Of a DNA stretch of 64,000 nt, positions 12,911 through 25,306 are shown in pieces. The stretch lies in contig JARFIW010001750.1 of the NCBI GenBank assembly GCA_036346225.1, positions 1,798,001 through 1,862,000 of the forward strand, in the 5' to 3' direction. Within the stretch, counting starts at the first letter, position 1; each line of letters opens with the position of its first letter. Source of the DNA: Platerodrilus igneus. Its lineage: Eukaryota; Arthropoda; Insecta; Coleoptera; Lycidae. The notes below the pieces were generated by a model. The model did no database searches. It worked only from the letters and a program-made list of their open reading frames with translations, and had not been told where the DNA came from. The position numbers and the translations under genes are program-made.

Positions 12911-13450
12911 GGGATCTTTCACTATACCATTAAAAACTCATCATGTTTTAAGTTCAACCATCATATCAACAGAAACGTGACAAATCTAAAATAATTACAT
13001 GTTGCACTATAAATTTAAATGGAAAACGAATACAAACGATTTTCACACAGCCTATAAAGGTGATCAAACTAGCAACAAGTAGCTTAGTTCTAGGTCTAAA
13101 TGAATCTCGTTCATCGTCTTTGGTTATTAGAGTTCAGTTTAATACTAATATGACTTCTGAATAGCACTGTTTGAAGCAAAAACCAACCAAATATCAATAT
13201 ATAAAAACGGAAAAATTCATAAGGTCGTTGACACCAACTAAACAAGGAATGGCATGTAACCTAAAATTTAAACGTCAATATTTAATATTTGGCTTTAAAA
13301 TTATTGGCAACGTCGTAAATTGCTATTATTCAAACCAAAACTATAACATAAATATTGTAGGGTATTAAGTTGACAAACATCTACACAAATGGTTAGTACT
13401 TGTGTGACGTCGCGGATGACGAGGTCTATTTAGAAATTGCGAGCACAATA

Positions 13451-13993
13451 TAGCTGTTTTTTGGAAGAATTTATTTGTCTGCAGGCGAGTTATTCGGTCG
13501 CACTCTATTGGTGGCAGGCATTCCGTTGGCGTAAATTTATACATTAGGACGGGATTCTTCTTTATAATTATTCTATGGTAGTAGTCACTTTTATGTACAG
13601 AATTGTTAATATGATTTTAATGATAATGCAATCCGTTCAGATGGCGCTGTTTAAAATCTAGGGTCCCTAGATTTAAATTTAAACGCATGCCAGGCTACAG
13701 GTAACTAACTTATGCTACATGTTTTATGTTTATTTGTTAATAATTTCTGTATTTGGTCTGCTGTTTTTACGGTTTCGTTATTACTTCAACTGTATTTGTG
13801 TGTATAAAGGTATGAATTTTTTATCAAAATTAATTAAATATATTTTTCCATTCCTATAATTGTAGTGAAAACGATTTTCAAATTTTTAGTAAAGCTTGTT
13901 GGTTTAAACTACCTCAGATAATTTAAACTTTTTCTTAATTATATCTTTAATAGTATTGATTTTGATGTTTTTGTAGCTTCATTATGGGTGGTG
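13451..13993. other. Spacer right of the palindrome, nothing recognised
   Basis: This is ordinary AT-rich sequence containing TCCGTTCAGATGGCGCTG near 13640. No coding or repeat feature was recognised. Confidence 0.5.
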
Positions 13994-14210
13994 GATCCTT
14001 GTTGCGTGCCTACTTGTGTTAATAGAACTGCCACCAGACACTGTTTTCCAAATCCTACTAAGGATATACAACGGTTCAATAATTGACTGCCTATAATTGG
14101 CAACTCAAAATTAACCCATAGGTTAGAAATCAACCTTATTGAATCCTGCACAAGTAGTTAGGAGTTATCGTGTCTGTCATGAACACTTCCAAGCGAAGAA
14201 TATTTCATGA
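13994..14210 (+). pseudogene. Broken THAP domain
   Basis: The plus-strand frame from 13994 reads DPCCVPTCVNRTATRHCFPN, giving the C-x4-C style start and the FP dipeptide of a THAP C2CH zinc finger. About 40 residues later, in the next frame, comes SYRVCHEHFQAKN with the closing C-x2-H and F. Two lesions are visible: the expected invariant tryptophan codon is a TGA stop (near 14091), and one frameshift lies near 14155. Apart from these the domain is complete, about 70 residues. No transposase catalytic part was recognised downstream. It could be the head of a P-type transposase or a THAP-protein exon copy. Confidence 0.75.
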
Positions 14211-16567
14211 AACTAGTTTGTTTGTTCTGTTTGTAAATAAATAAACTTTTTAAAAAACACCTTTATAGCTATACTACCATCTTATAATAAACAACTATAG
14301 GTTATCTTGTTTTATCACTAATGTTACGTATGTATACATTACAGAGGTAAACTGCACTAAGTCATATGTATTGAATTTTGAAGTAGCTTAAAATGAAGAA
14401 AGGAAATCCTTGTAATTGTTTGTATTTTTATATTGTTGTATCCATGTTTAAAAAATTACTCTAAACTTTTTAAGCATAGATACCACTATATAAAAATACA
14501 GGCAATTATGATTTCCTTCCTTCCTTCCTTTAGTTTGAACTTCTACAAATTCAATATTACATGAATCCATGCCATATCCTAGTAAGGTTTTTAACCATTT
14601 TGTTAGCATGGATGCAAACCTTAGTCAACATTCACGATAGTAGTAAAACACCCCAACAGATGACGCATCAATATAAAAACTAACCATGTGTGGAAGTGGC
14701 TCATCTATAGTAACTTTGTAACAGTTTTTTTGACCACTGCAGAACATCAACGAATTTTTAGTTCTAATAACTCTAGTATAGTCATTAATACCATGCAAAC
14801 CATTTTTAAACAAATAAATACCAGTATTGGTATTGTACGTGCTAACCACCACACAGAAATGCTAGTTTGGTTGCTAACATCAGGCGCCAAATGTTAATAC
14901 AATTATTATCAAGGCCAAGCAGCTTTGCTGTTTCGTGCATAGCACATCTGCACTCACATTAGCTAGAGCTCTCGTCGAGAACGATTATCGAACTAATAAG
15001 GGTTTTGGCATGTAACTTGCTTCTCGCCTTTGTGCGGTAGTGGACCCCTAGTGCGCTGAACACTAGATTTTGTGTTTTAACGATGTGCTCTTATCTTTTC
15101 GTATTTTCTCTCTTTTGTTATAACGTTCTTATTAACGACGTTTTTAAATGACTTTTAATAAATAACTTCGTTTGGATAATTCCTTTGAGAAATTCAATTA
15201 ATAATTCTTTAGACATTTGTGTAAAGCACTTAAAATATTCCTTTAATAATTTCATAAAAGTTATGATAAAACATGTTTTCAACGCTTCGTAGAAAGTCTT
15301 CAATTAGATATTTATTTTATAATTATCAACTTTAAGAAGTAGTTTTGTATTATCTGGTTTTATAAAACTACGGCAGCGAGTATGCTGTATTTAAAGAAGA
15401 TATAAATTCTACTTTTGCACCTGCGAGTATCAACTTATGGTTCATTCATGTCAACTTTGCAATAGGGTATCGATCCAATATGAACCCTTCAACCGTACGA
15501 TGGATAGTTGGATTTTATGTAATGTTATGGAGAAAACAATAAGTGCGAATTTTAAGGAAACGTTCTACAAAGTATGTAGAAATTTTTATGGCTTGGAAAT
15601 TAAATCCGATGATGTATTGATATGGTACTGTTAAAACTTTTCTTCAAGATTTACACACAGTAGAACGTCTAAGTTTAGTATTGGAATTTGGTTGGTCCAG
15701 TTTGTGCATATAACAAAAACGCATGGAAGTTAGTATGGTCCGGTCCAAGGGTCACACAGCTGTTCGTGTTCTGTGGAACATGTGGATTTTACGTCACTTG
15801 TTTTCTGAAAAATGTATGTATTAACACCTGCCCTAACATGTTGTAACGACAACATGTAAACAACACCTGCAGAGCCAAGGTATAAGATTAGAATTATTCT
15901 TGCATCACGTTTACATTTGGTGATCTTTGATACGAGGCTGCTTCAGAATATATTTTTTTAACTATCTATTATCATAAATCCGTTTCGCAAATTAAAAAGG
16001 ACCTTAGTAAATTTGTATTGTCAATACTAGTTCAGTATAATTACAGTTACTAAATTTTATGAAGTTAGGCAAATCTAAGAATTTTTTATTGATGTTTCAT
16101 ATATGCATGATTTCACTTACAATTTTTGAATAATGAATTAATAGACAAAGTAGTTAAAGTTTTATAAATATGTAAACAGAAAAAACAGATCTGATATTTC
16201 TGGTATAAATTCAAGTTAAACTTTTGTAACTAAAACAACATTTAAAGTTTTTGATAATTTTCTTTGAATATATAATCCTACCTTATGAGTAGATGAAACT
16301 TGTGTTATCTTTTCTTAAACATGAATTTTATATTTACAATTTTTATGAAAGAACAATTTTAATTAAAGAAGCAACATTTAATTTTCTTAATTAATTGTTT
16401 TATTCTGAACAAGTACGTTCAGAAGTAGGGTAACAAAGTATAAGACCAAATAGAGTAAAATGGTAAACCCAATTTAACAAGAAGCTTTGATAGCATTTTC
16501 AGAATTTGAAGCATAAAATCTGTGTTCAAAATATTGTTGCCTGATTAATCTTTGTTGTTTTTTTATA
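14211..16567. other. No gene recognised; short (TTCC)n tract at 14513-14530
   Basis: Only a short TTCC simple repeat stands out. Open frames at 14625-14897 on both strands and at 15118-15634 show no family motif. The GC-richer patch 14940-15070 was inspected for a tRNA or exon and none was found. Confidence 0.45.
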
Positions 16568-16890
16568 TGAGGTAGCAAGAGAATACCTCTTGTGTTCTCA
16601 TTTTTGTATATTTAATTAAATTTTCTTTACAGCTCCCGCGTTAGCAGTTAATACGGTATTCCCCCTAAGGACGCCCAAGTTCCCCTAGGGAAACCCTGTG
16701 TTTAAAGTTAATGACTTGGTGGCGCCCTATTCAACCCCCTGTTTTGTTGAGAATCTAGCCCTAGTAATAAAATAATGCTTTGTAAAAAAAACCACAACCA
16801 ATCCTCATAAACTCTGCCCAAGGAATAGACCCCTAACATAGTCGGAAGATATTTGCGTTCCATCATTTTAAGGAAATCCTTCCTTAAAGG
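16568..16890. repeat. Dispersed repeat, copy 1 (partner at 22715-23055)
   Basis: Landmarks shared in order with 22715-23055 are AGCAAGAGAATACCTCTTGTGTTCT (versus AGTAAGAGCATGCCTCTTATGTTCT), CCCAAGTT, CTAG, and GACCCCTAACATAGTCGGAAGA (versus GACCCCTAGCTACATCGGAAGA). The copies are in the same orientation and well diverged. This copy also contains GGTGGCGCCCTATT (16717) and an AATAAAA signal about 50 bases later, which would fit an LTR-derived repeat, but the class is not proven. Confidence 0.55.
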
Positions 16891-19146
16891 TTACTGGTCA
16901 CATTTGGGGATATAAAAATAACCCCTAACTAGATAACCTAACCAGTAAATGTATTAATTTATGTTATAACTTATCCAACCTATGGTGTATATTTAATTGA
17001 TTTGTGCGAGATCAAAGTTTTTGGTTTCAGACAAATTTGGTATTTTATTATACACCCGTAAAAGAGTAATTAATTTAAATGCGAAAATTGTTAAAATTAA
17101 CATTTAATGATATAAGCAGGCATTTCAAAGTTTCCTTTTTATACAATGCAAATATTAAAATTAGTAGAAATTTACTATTTGCTTTACCTATCCCTCTCGA
17201 TATTTTAGAAACTCTGGTATATTTAAAAATGTAAGTAAGATGTTGAACCTACAATACAAAAAATTCATATTTGGATATTCTTGAATTTTATAGAAGACTC
17301 AATATGTTTTTTAATTGGTTTTCAAGATACTGGAGGCACTTTAAAGCAGTTAATTTTGTTTAAAACTGCATAGCCTTGTAATTATTTGTCAATTAACCAT
17401 TGAAGAACTTTTCATACTTGAAATGGAATAATGATTCGATGCAATATAATTTTGGCTTTCCTGACATTGCCGTACTTGAAATTGCACATTTTACAATTAT
17501 GTTTGCGACAAATTTTAATTTGGCACATTCTACTACTACCCACTTTACTATTTTTTATAATTACACCACCTTTTCTAGCGTCATTTCATTTCTATGAACA
17601 CCCCACAGATCATAGTTATGTTCCTGATATAGTCATTTGTTTCTGAAGAGTTGCTAAATTTTTTTATTGCCTGGGTATAGAGGCGTCGCAGCATCTGAAA
17701 TTCCTTTTTTTTTTATCAGTGTTTCCTATATTCTGTTCAAAACTAGCACTTATTGTTAAATAGCTATAAGATAAGAGTTTGATACCTACAATCTTATTAA
17801 TTCTTGCATTGTTCGATACTACAAAGTAGTTCTCTGAATAAATACTTACAGCTTACACAGATCCCATATTTAGCAAACAATATGAACTTGCAAAATGAAT
17901 TTATTGCTGCAAGCAAATTCTGTCCATGGTTATTACACAGTAATCAAAACAACTAGTATATATAATTTATTTACGAATCAGTTTTTATTGAAAGTTAACA
18001 ACAAAACATTAACACTGCAGTGAGTGTAAATACATATTTCATAAAGTAGATAGCGATAGCGATTTTATGAAAAAATCTTATTCTAACATGTTGAAAAATG
18101 TGTTTTAGGCCTCATTTGACAAACTTCACGTTACGTGCCTAATACGCAACTTGTATCAAAAACAGCTATTTTAAGTTCTAGAATGATGAGCATTATTAAA
18201 ACACAGAACTATGTATAAAGATTTTTATATGAAATACCTACTGTACTTGAATACCAACATAATAATACAGCTGCCCCATGCAAAAACACTGGAAATACTC
18301 ACCGTATTTCAAAACCCGAAAGTAATTTAAAGGACTATATATGCATTCTTAACTTATTGTTCAAGTTTTCTTTGCAATTGAAATGCTATTTGTAAAAGAC
18401 AAATTGTTTTTGCAACTACATTAAAAAGTATTCAAATATCAAATACTAAGCACCTGTATTAAAAATCATTTTTACAAATAAATATGATTGAGAGCAAACA
18501 GGTATTGGTAACTGGTTACTACTAATAATTAATTGAAATTTCCTCAATTATTTGTGCCAAATTAGAAATTTCTTGAAATATAACTGTTGTTTGTAATTTC
18601 ATGCACTTCAATGATATTCATAATCATCACCTTCTAAATTTGATTTTGCATCATGCATAAGTCTACGGCAGATGAATATAATTAATAATATTAACTTTTA
18701 TGAAACTGCCTATACCTGAGAAGAATAGCCAAGAAGAATAGCTTCACAATTTGTACGCTATTCTTCCAAAACTGAAATTTCTTACTTTTTCGAACAATTT
18801 GATGCAGATAGCACCAACTACATTTCACTATTTTCCATTGCTTGACATTTTACTATGGTAATTTCGCTGGCTCTGCAACTTTTTCTAATCAATATGATTA
18901 TATCGGAAGGTTTATTTTTGGCTACTTTAAGTAAGCGTCTGACTACTGTAGATAAATAGAATGATAGATTTATTTGCTCCCATCAATGTGATGATAATGC
19001 ACACTTCTACAACCATTATTAGAAATAGTCAACAATGTGTATAAATAAAATTAAAATATAAATAAAATATGAAAATTAGCTACATTTATGTAGATAGTCA
19101 TTAATTAAAATTAAATATTAGATACATAGTCAATTATTGTAACTAT
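16891..19146. other. AT-rich sequence, nothing recognised
   Basis: Overlapping open frames at 17400-17646 have no known motif. The right part (19020-19146) is probably the 3' tail of the minus-strand LINE that follows. Confidence 0.45.
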
Positions 19147-20830
19147 TTAAATCCTATCTTCAAGAAACTCCGTTATGTTATAACAACAGCGCTCACAAAA
19201 CAAGGATACTAGTGCTGATTTAAATTTGGAAAAACTATCAAGAGATTTAATAATTGATGGTAGCTTGTTATAAAGAGTTGCCGCCATATATAGAAAAGAT
19301 TTTTTAATTAAAGTGCATCTTGGTTTGGTGGATATATATCACAAGTATGCCTAGTATCGTGTTTGTGAAAAGTACTTGGTGTGATGAATTTATTTTTGTT
19401 TTTATAAAAGAGGATTAGGGTTTCATAGATATATAATGAGTATAAAGTTAATATTATAAGTTTTTGGAATAATGGTTTGCAATGTGTGTCATATGCTGCA
19501 TTGCAAATACTACGAATAGCTCATTTTTATAATTTTAATATTATGGCAATATTTGCATTTGATGCATTCCCCCAAAATGCAATACCATATCGTATACGGG
19601 ACTCAAAAAGGGCATGATACACTTTAAGTGAAGATTCAGTGGAAATTTGTCGCGAAACAGTTCTAATTGCATAACAAGCTGATGCTAATTTACTAGTATG
19701 TGATTGAATATGAGTTGTCCAATTTAGTTTATGGTCTATGGTTTAACCTAGAAATTTGGTTGAGCGATACTCCATTCAGTGTAATAAGTGGAGAGTTTGT
19801 TTTAAAAATTATGAATGAAGATTTAAGAGGATTTATTGTGAGGTAATTTGCCTTGCACCACTCTCTATATGATTTTGTATCAGTTATAATATTATTCTCC
19901 AAGGTTTGTATAGTGAAAGCATTCCAATTTAAACTAATATCATCCGCGTATAATGTACAATTTGCAAAATTTATTCATGAAACGAAGTCGTTAATATGGA
20001 ATAAAAATAAAATTTGACCTAAAACAGAACCTTGGGGAGGAAAAATTTTAAACTTAGATTTGTTGAAAGATTTCTTTTTGATTATCTACAAGTTTTACAA
20101 TTGAGATCTACCTTCTAGATATGAAATAAACCATTTCTTTGCAATTCCCAGAAATCCATAATGTCCCATTTTATTTATTAAAATGTTATGATTTATGCAA
20201 TCAAATGCTTTGCTTAAGTAGATAAATAATGTAACTAAAGACGTATTTTTCTTATTTAAAGAAGAATATAACTGCTCTAAGAAATTGTACATGGCATCTG
20301 TTGTAAACCTATTTGAAGTGAAACCAAACTGTACTGGAGTTAGAATTTTAAATTTGTTGGAAAATTGTATAAGGCGATTTTTAACTAGAGTTTCGATTAT
20401 TTTAGAAAATGTGGATAATAGTGAGACAGGTCTAAAATTATTCACTACATTTTCTCCTCCCTTATGTAATGGTACAATATTGGCATGTTTGAAGCAATAT
20501 GGAAAAATGCCACTTTCAAAAGATTCATTAAGTTAACAAGATATCCTAAAATATTTATTGGGAGAGCAGGAAGCACATATGCCGGAATGTAGTAATTACC
20601 AGTAGAATATTTATTACATAAAGATTTAATAACAGCATACACTTCATAATAATCCGTAGGAAAAAACAAAAGTGTTTGGAATACTCGTATGAGAGCCCTT
20701 TGAAACTGAGTTATTAATTACTGAATGTGTGAAAAGTTCTTTTTTAAGTTCTCAGCTACTGTAGCAAAGTGAATATTCAGCTTTTCTGCAGTTGTCTTAA
20801 CAGAGCAATTGTCCAAACGATTTCATTATT
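19147..20830 (-). mobile_element. Jockey/CR1-like LINE, 5'-truncated and broken
   Basis: The minus strand encodes a non-LTR reverse transcriptase in the right block order. IKSLCNKYSTGNYYIP comes first (near 20630). NNFRPVSLLSTFSKIIE follows (20445 down), then YLSKAFDCINHNIL (near 20230), then PPQGSVLG (near 20040), then LYADD with the catalytic aspartates (near 19950). C-terminal sequence runs to a stop at 19147. At least four stops or frameshifts interrupt it (for example between 20445 and the next block, and before PPQGSVLG). No endonuclease domain was seen, so the 5' half is missing. The clade is assigned from RT motif style, either jockey or CR1. Confidence 0.85.
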
Positions 20831-22714
20831 TGAAAACCCTGTATTGCTAATATGCTCATGGAATATATTAATAAATTTAAAAGCATAAAATAACTTCATC
20901 CTTCTATATAAATTTATGAAATGTCTGTGGAAAATGTGTGCAGGGGTGCCTTAAAGTTGCTGAACTGTACATGTTTTTAAATTTGAACAATACATTTGAT
21001 TCTAAATTTATTTTCTCAAAATTCCCATCAAACAATTGTTCTAATTTGCATACATGCAGAAAAAAGTTGTGATTTAGCCATATAAAACTTGCCAAAGGTT
21101 TCAAAATTTTAAGATTGATATGCTCGAAAGTGAATATAGGGAAATGTTTTGTCAAGGTCCTTATAGTCATTTGCATATTCTTCACAGATACCATATTTGT
21201 GTTGAGCGAAGTATTTTCTAATTAAATAGCCAGAAATATATCGTAACGGCATGACACTCAACCCTCCCAGTAAACTCCCGTGCATGTAAATATAGTTCTA
21301 AAACACTTACCCCAACATTTACATGGGTGTTGTCCTTCTCAGGGGCGGTTCTCTGCTATTGTCCTGTTGTAGATTGCTGCTCCTGCTGGTGGTGCCTTGC
21401 TAAACGATACGATAGAAATAAGTTGTAAACAATCTAGCCACACGCCTTGGGCGATAGTGCAACTTTCTAAACAGATGTTTATTTGTTCTTACAAAAGTCG
21501 TGCAGAAGATGTAGTTTTATCCGTATTAACACAACTGATTTTTGAAGACTTCCGCACTAGCTCTGAACTCTAGCAGTTTAGAGCGACTATCAGGGGGGGG
21601 GGAGGGTCGTTAAATAAATACGGATGGATAGGGCGCCACTGTACTTAGATAGTGTGTAAAAGCAAGAAATATCACTAAGAAAAATACAAGAACCTCAACG
21701 AGTATATTCTGTTATAAGAATACAAGATTTTGTATTTCTAGATGATACTACGTTTATCCTGAAATAAAATAAAATACATAAAATAATAGTAGAGACAGCA
21801 ATTTGCGTCTCAGAATAATGCCTTTCTTTAAAATTAATATTTTTGTTATGAAATCTAATAAAAAAAAGGAATTTAAATTAAACAATTATTTATATTTTTG
21901 TTGCTCTTTTATTTTTCACAAATATTTTTAAATAGTATAAATTTGAGTAGATTTAATGGGATAAAAACATTTATCAAAGGTAAGCGGAAGTTACCCACTT
22001 CTAAAATTAGTAGTTGGGTAAGATATTATCAGAACCAGTAAGAATATTTTGAGGTTCTGTTAGCGTTGGCCTTCTATATCTATACCCGTTGGGAGTGATA
22101 TTGTAGTTGTATTTAATTTTTTTTTTATTAAATTTATACAATTTTAAGACCACTTTGTGCTCTTTTTGTTTAACTAAACATAATATCTTTATTTCAGACG
22201 CTGTTATTCGTTTAGAGGGGCAGGTTTTTATTCAACAAAGCTCACTCCATTTTTCTGAAGGTCTCCACGTCCACCTTCAGAATCCACTCTGCCTAAACAA
22301 ATTTTATTCCAGGACATGGTGGCGTCCTGTTTGTTATTTTTGTTTTGGTTTACTATCAGGGTTTTTATTCGAATAGAGCCATAGGAATCCATGACCCGTT
22401 TCAGATGCCTGTGCAGAGGTTAGGAGCTCTAGCTAGAAGAAATCCCCTTTCATTGGCTTTTAATCGAAGAAAAATACAGGTTTTTTCTCCTAGGTTTTTT
22501 CCTGGGGAGTAATAAGTAAAAGCATTACAAAGGTTTAAAACGACTAGCTCTTTTTGTAGTCTAGTCTTACGGTTCTCCTCATTATAGTTCCAATGGTGTG
22601 GTTTGATAGTAGATATATTTTATTATAGGAAGTAATTTATATGTTGTTTCCTTTGCAATAGTAACAAGATAGTATCTCACTAACTTTTATATGTTGTTTG
22701 TTTTGCAATAGCAG
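20831..22714. other. No gene recognised; GC-richer patch at 21290-21640
   Basis: The open frame 20904-21194 (minus) has no known motif. The patch 21290-21640 includes a run of ten G (21593-21602) and AGTGGCGCCCTATCC on the minus strand (21628-21642), and could be part of an LTR or an untranslated exon; neither can be shown. Around 22636-22718 a word TATATGTTGTTT...TTTGCAATAG occurs twice, about 51 bases apart. Confidence 0.4.
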
Positions 22715-23055
22715 GATAGTAAGAGCATGCCTCTTATGTTCTTTATTTGAACTGACTGTAGTGTTATTTTATAACTACTGTGCATTCCTTTTTGATAACA
22801 GTGTTTATACAGCAAAGGCAATATTTTTTCTGAGGGTTCCCAAGTTTTCCCTGAGAGTACATATTGTTTTTTATGAGCCTAGGAATTGGTGGTGCGTTCT
22901 TGAGTGTTGTTCTAATTTTAATTTCTATAGAGTGTGTATGAAGTATAGTTTTTGAAGATTCACGGCCATCTCTCATAACCCTGATCAGGAACAGACCCCT
23001 AGCTACATCGGAAGACTGTCTTTCCTTTAACAACTTGTTTTAGGAAAGAGTTTTT
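22715..23055. repeat. Dispersed repeat, copy 2 (partner at 16568-16890)
   Basis: Same order of landmarks as the copy near 16.6 kb: AGTAAGAGCATGCCTCTTATG, CCCAAGTTTTCCC, GAGCCTAGG, GACCCCTAGCTACATCGGAAG and TTTTAGGAAAG. The two open frames across it (22698-22955 plus, 22764-23033 minus) are not conserved between the copies, so I do not treat them as genes. Confidence 0.55.
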
Positions 23056-25304
23056 GTATTCATCCACCCACATCAGGATGAGACTACAAAATTCGTCTCA
23101 TGATAAATAACAAGGTTTTAAATTCAAAAATTCTACATTAATACCCTGAAAGGTCTCTACTGCCAAAATCGAGGTGCGCCAAACAGTCTGTCACAGCAAT
23201 ACTTTTAATGTCATTTCTATGTGGAAGACTGTTATTCTGCATAAAACTTCTTTGCTGTGGTCATAATTAAAGAAATTAACTATTTCCTAAATCAATTAAA
23301 ATAAAAATCCACTTAAACTTAACCTCTATAAACATAAAGATAATTTCCATACACATACAAGTGTCCTTTTCTGAAAATAATTCTTAACATCAAATCTGGC
23401 CAGATGTGACTAAAATCAAAATATCCTAAAAGAAATTCCTTTCCAAAATTACTAAATTTGTACCCAAATCACTAATTAGTCTAGCCAAATAATTATTTTC
23501 ATTTAATTACCTTCTTATTACCATAATCATATACAATTTACATTTAAAAATTCATAATATTGTTTTTAAAAACGTTACATAAATACACTCACTTTTCAAT
23601 TCCAAGATTTCCAACCATCATCAGGATTTTTCCTCTTATCATTTAGTAGATCCAGGCACAGCAGCTCCCCGACACAACAAGCACCACAAAGTTATAATTG
23701 AATGTAGGAATTTCTAGCCCTTTGTTTCAAAATGGTTATCGAAATTATTTCCGCACTTACGCCTTCATGAATATACCCTGCCACTTGCAAAGGTAATTCA
23801 TTTTCTGCGCTTGCCGCATAAATTTTCTCCGAGAATATAATACAATTTTTCTTCGAACTTCTGTACCTTTGTAACCACTTTTTTACAGTGTAACAATTAT
23901 TCTTTTTAGAGCAACAATTCTGCATAAAGGAAAGAACACAATGAAAACATCCGCTTAAAATTATCTCTTTGCAAATCTAAATAAGCTTTCATATTCATAA
24001 TAAATTTTTGGTCCCATATGGAAAACAATAAACAATTTGTTATTTTTTATTAAGGCTAAATTTCACATTTTGTTGCAATAATAAAATTAAAAATACTTAG
24101 GGTGTTTGAAACTTTACTTAGAATGCCAAGTGAATTGTTTTAAATAGCATTCTTATCATTAAGGATTTCGAGTAAATAAGTTACTGTTCACAAATATCTC
24201 AAGGTTTTCAACTTGTTTCATAAACATGGCACGTGGCCGTTGATCATTTGTTCTTATTATCATAAAATTCCGAGGACAGAATTTTCCAGGTTGAACAGTC
24301 TTCATAAATTATTTCACTAATTCAATAACTTCCATTTTATACTTCAAGCAAATCGGAATGGAGGTTCTTGATGATAAAAATTAGTGGCGAAAAGTCAGTG
24401 CCTTAATCTATTTTCTTTTAGCACAAAATTCCTCAGTACGATAATACCACCTTTTGTGAAAAGATCTGAAGTCCCTGTCCTATTACCTGAAAGTGGACAA
24501 CGGATGCCGATATTTGGCCTGAAAACCAGTTCAAATCCAATACAAGAGTATTTTCATTAAGGGTTGCAGTCGGCGACTTACAGTTACTTGAGTTATTATT
24601 TTGCTAAATTTTATACCGAATTTATACAAGAAAACCGGTCGTACTAAACAACCCCCTTCAATCATGTAAGGTCAAACTACTTGTCGTGAACAACATAGTT
24701 TCAGTTGAAGAGATGTTTTTTTAAAAGCTGTAATAGCATCTAAAATTATCGATTTTTCGTAACTAGATATTTTGGTTAAAAAAAATCAACTAATCATCCT
24801 TTAAAGTTTTGTAATAATTATAGGTCTCTCACTTACCTGAAGCATAAATGAAATTATGCTTTATTTGTAACAAAATAACATTTGTATTAAGATTGTTTAA
24901 AATTCCAGTTTTTTAAATTAAAATTTGTTATTCAAATACGTAAATGGCTGCCAGATCTGACACTCCATAATTAACAACAACAAATGTGTAACGAAATCTT
25001 GTTCAAGTAGTTATAACTAAACAATCTATGATATAATTTCATTCTTCAATATGGATGTTATTTGATAACTTATTTGTTATGAAATAAACGTGTTATCATC
25101 CTGGTATTTCTTTTTATAAAAAATACATGTACTAAAAATATTTCTTTATTAAAGACGTCTGATTGATTGAGATAAGATTTCTCATATGTTCTATGTTTAT
25201 CCAAGAATTTAAATAGAAAAATTTGGAATTAACAAATACGAAAGGGTTTTCAGTATCTACCCTTCTAATTTAATTAATACTTGTTAGATATAATAGAGTC
25301 CAAC
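23056..25304. other. AT-rich sequence, nothing recognised
   Basis: No family motif, structural RNA or strong repeat was noticed on either strand. The frame 23692-23925 (minus) is lysine- and serine-rich without a recognisable domain. Confidence 0.45.
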
Positions 25305-25306
25305 TA

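Larger units (their letters stand above)
7731..13450. mobile_element. 5.7-kb palindrome of two head-to-head DNA transposon copies
   Basis: Almost every landmark in 7731-10574 reappears in reverse complement in 10575-13450. The symmetry point falls between 10574 and 10575, inside a perfect 40-bp palindrome (10555-10594). Each arm is about 2.85 kb. Identity is high: two 84-codon mirror frames (9707-9961 and 11188-11442) differ at only three residues. Each arm begins and ends with the same terminal repeat (core GCAATTTCTAAATAGACC), so each arm is a complete transposon copy and not half of one element. The symmetry fades within about 10 bp outside the outer ends. The pair arose either by insertion of one copy into or beside another, or by inverted duplication; the sequence does not decide which. 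Confidence 0.93.
10575..13450 (-). mobile_element. Right copy of the same transposon, inverted
   Basis: This is the reverse-complement partner of the left copy. Its inner end differs: the terminal sequence TATAGTCTTTKCAATTTC is present twice in tandem (10573-10594 and 10595-10612), an extra 22 bp compared with the left copy. Its outer end is GAAATTGCGAGCACAATATA near 13433-13452, close to the reverse complement of the left outer end. Coding content matches the left copy, and both copies share most stops, so decay largely preceded the duplication. Confidence 0.85.

Noticed and set aside
14940..15070. GC-richer patch considered as a tRNA or exon
   Set aside because: No cloverleaf, splice-bounded frame or family motif found.
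21290..21640. Possible first exon or LTR on the minus strand
   Set aside because: A GTAAGT word and a GC-richer composition are present, but no start codon context, frame or LTR ends could be supported.
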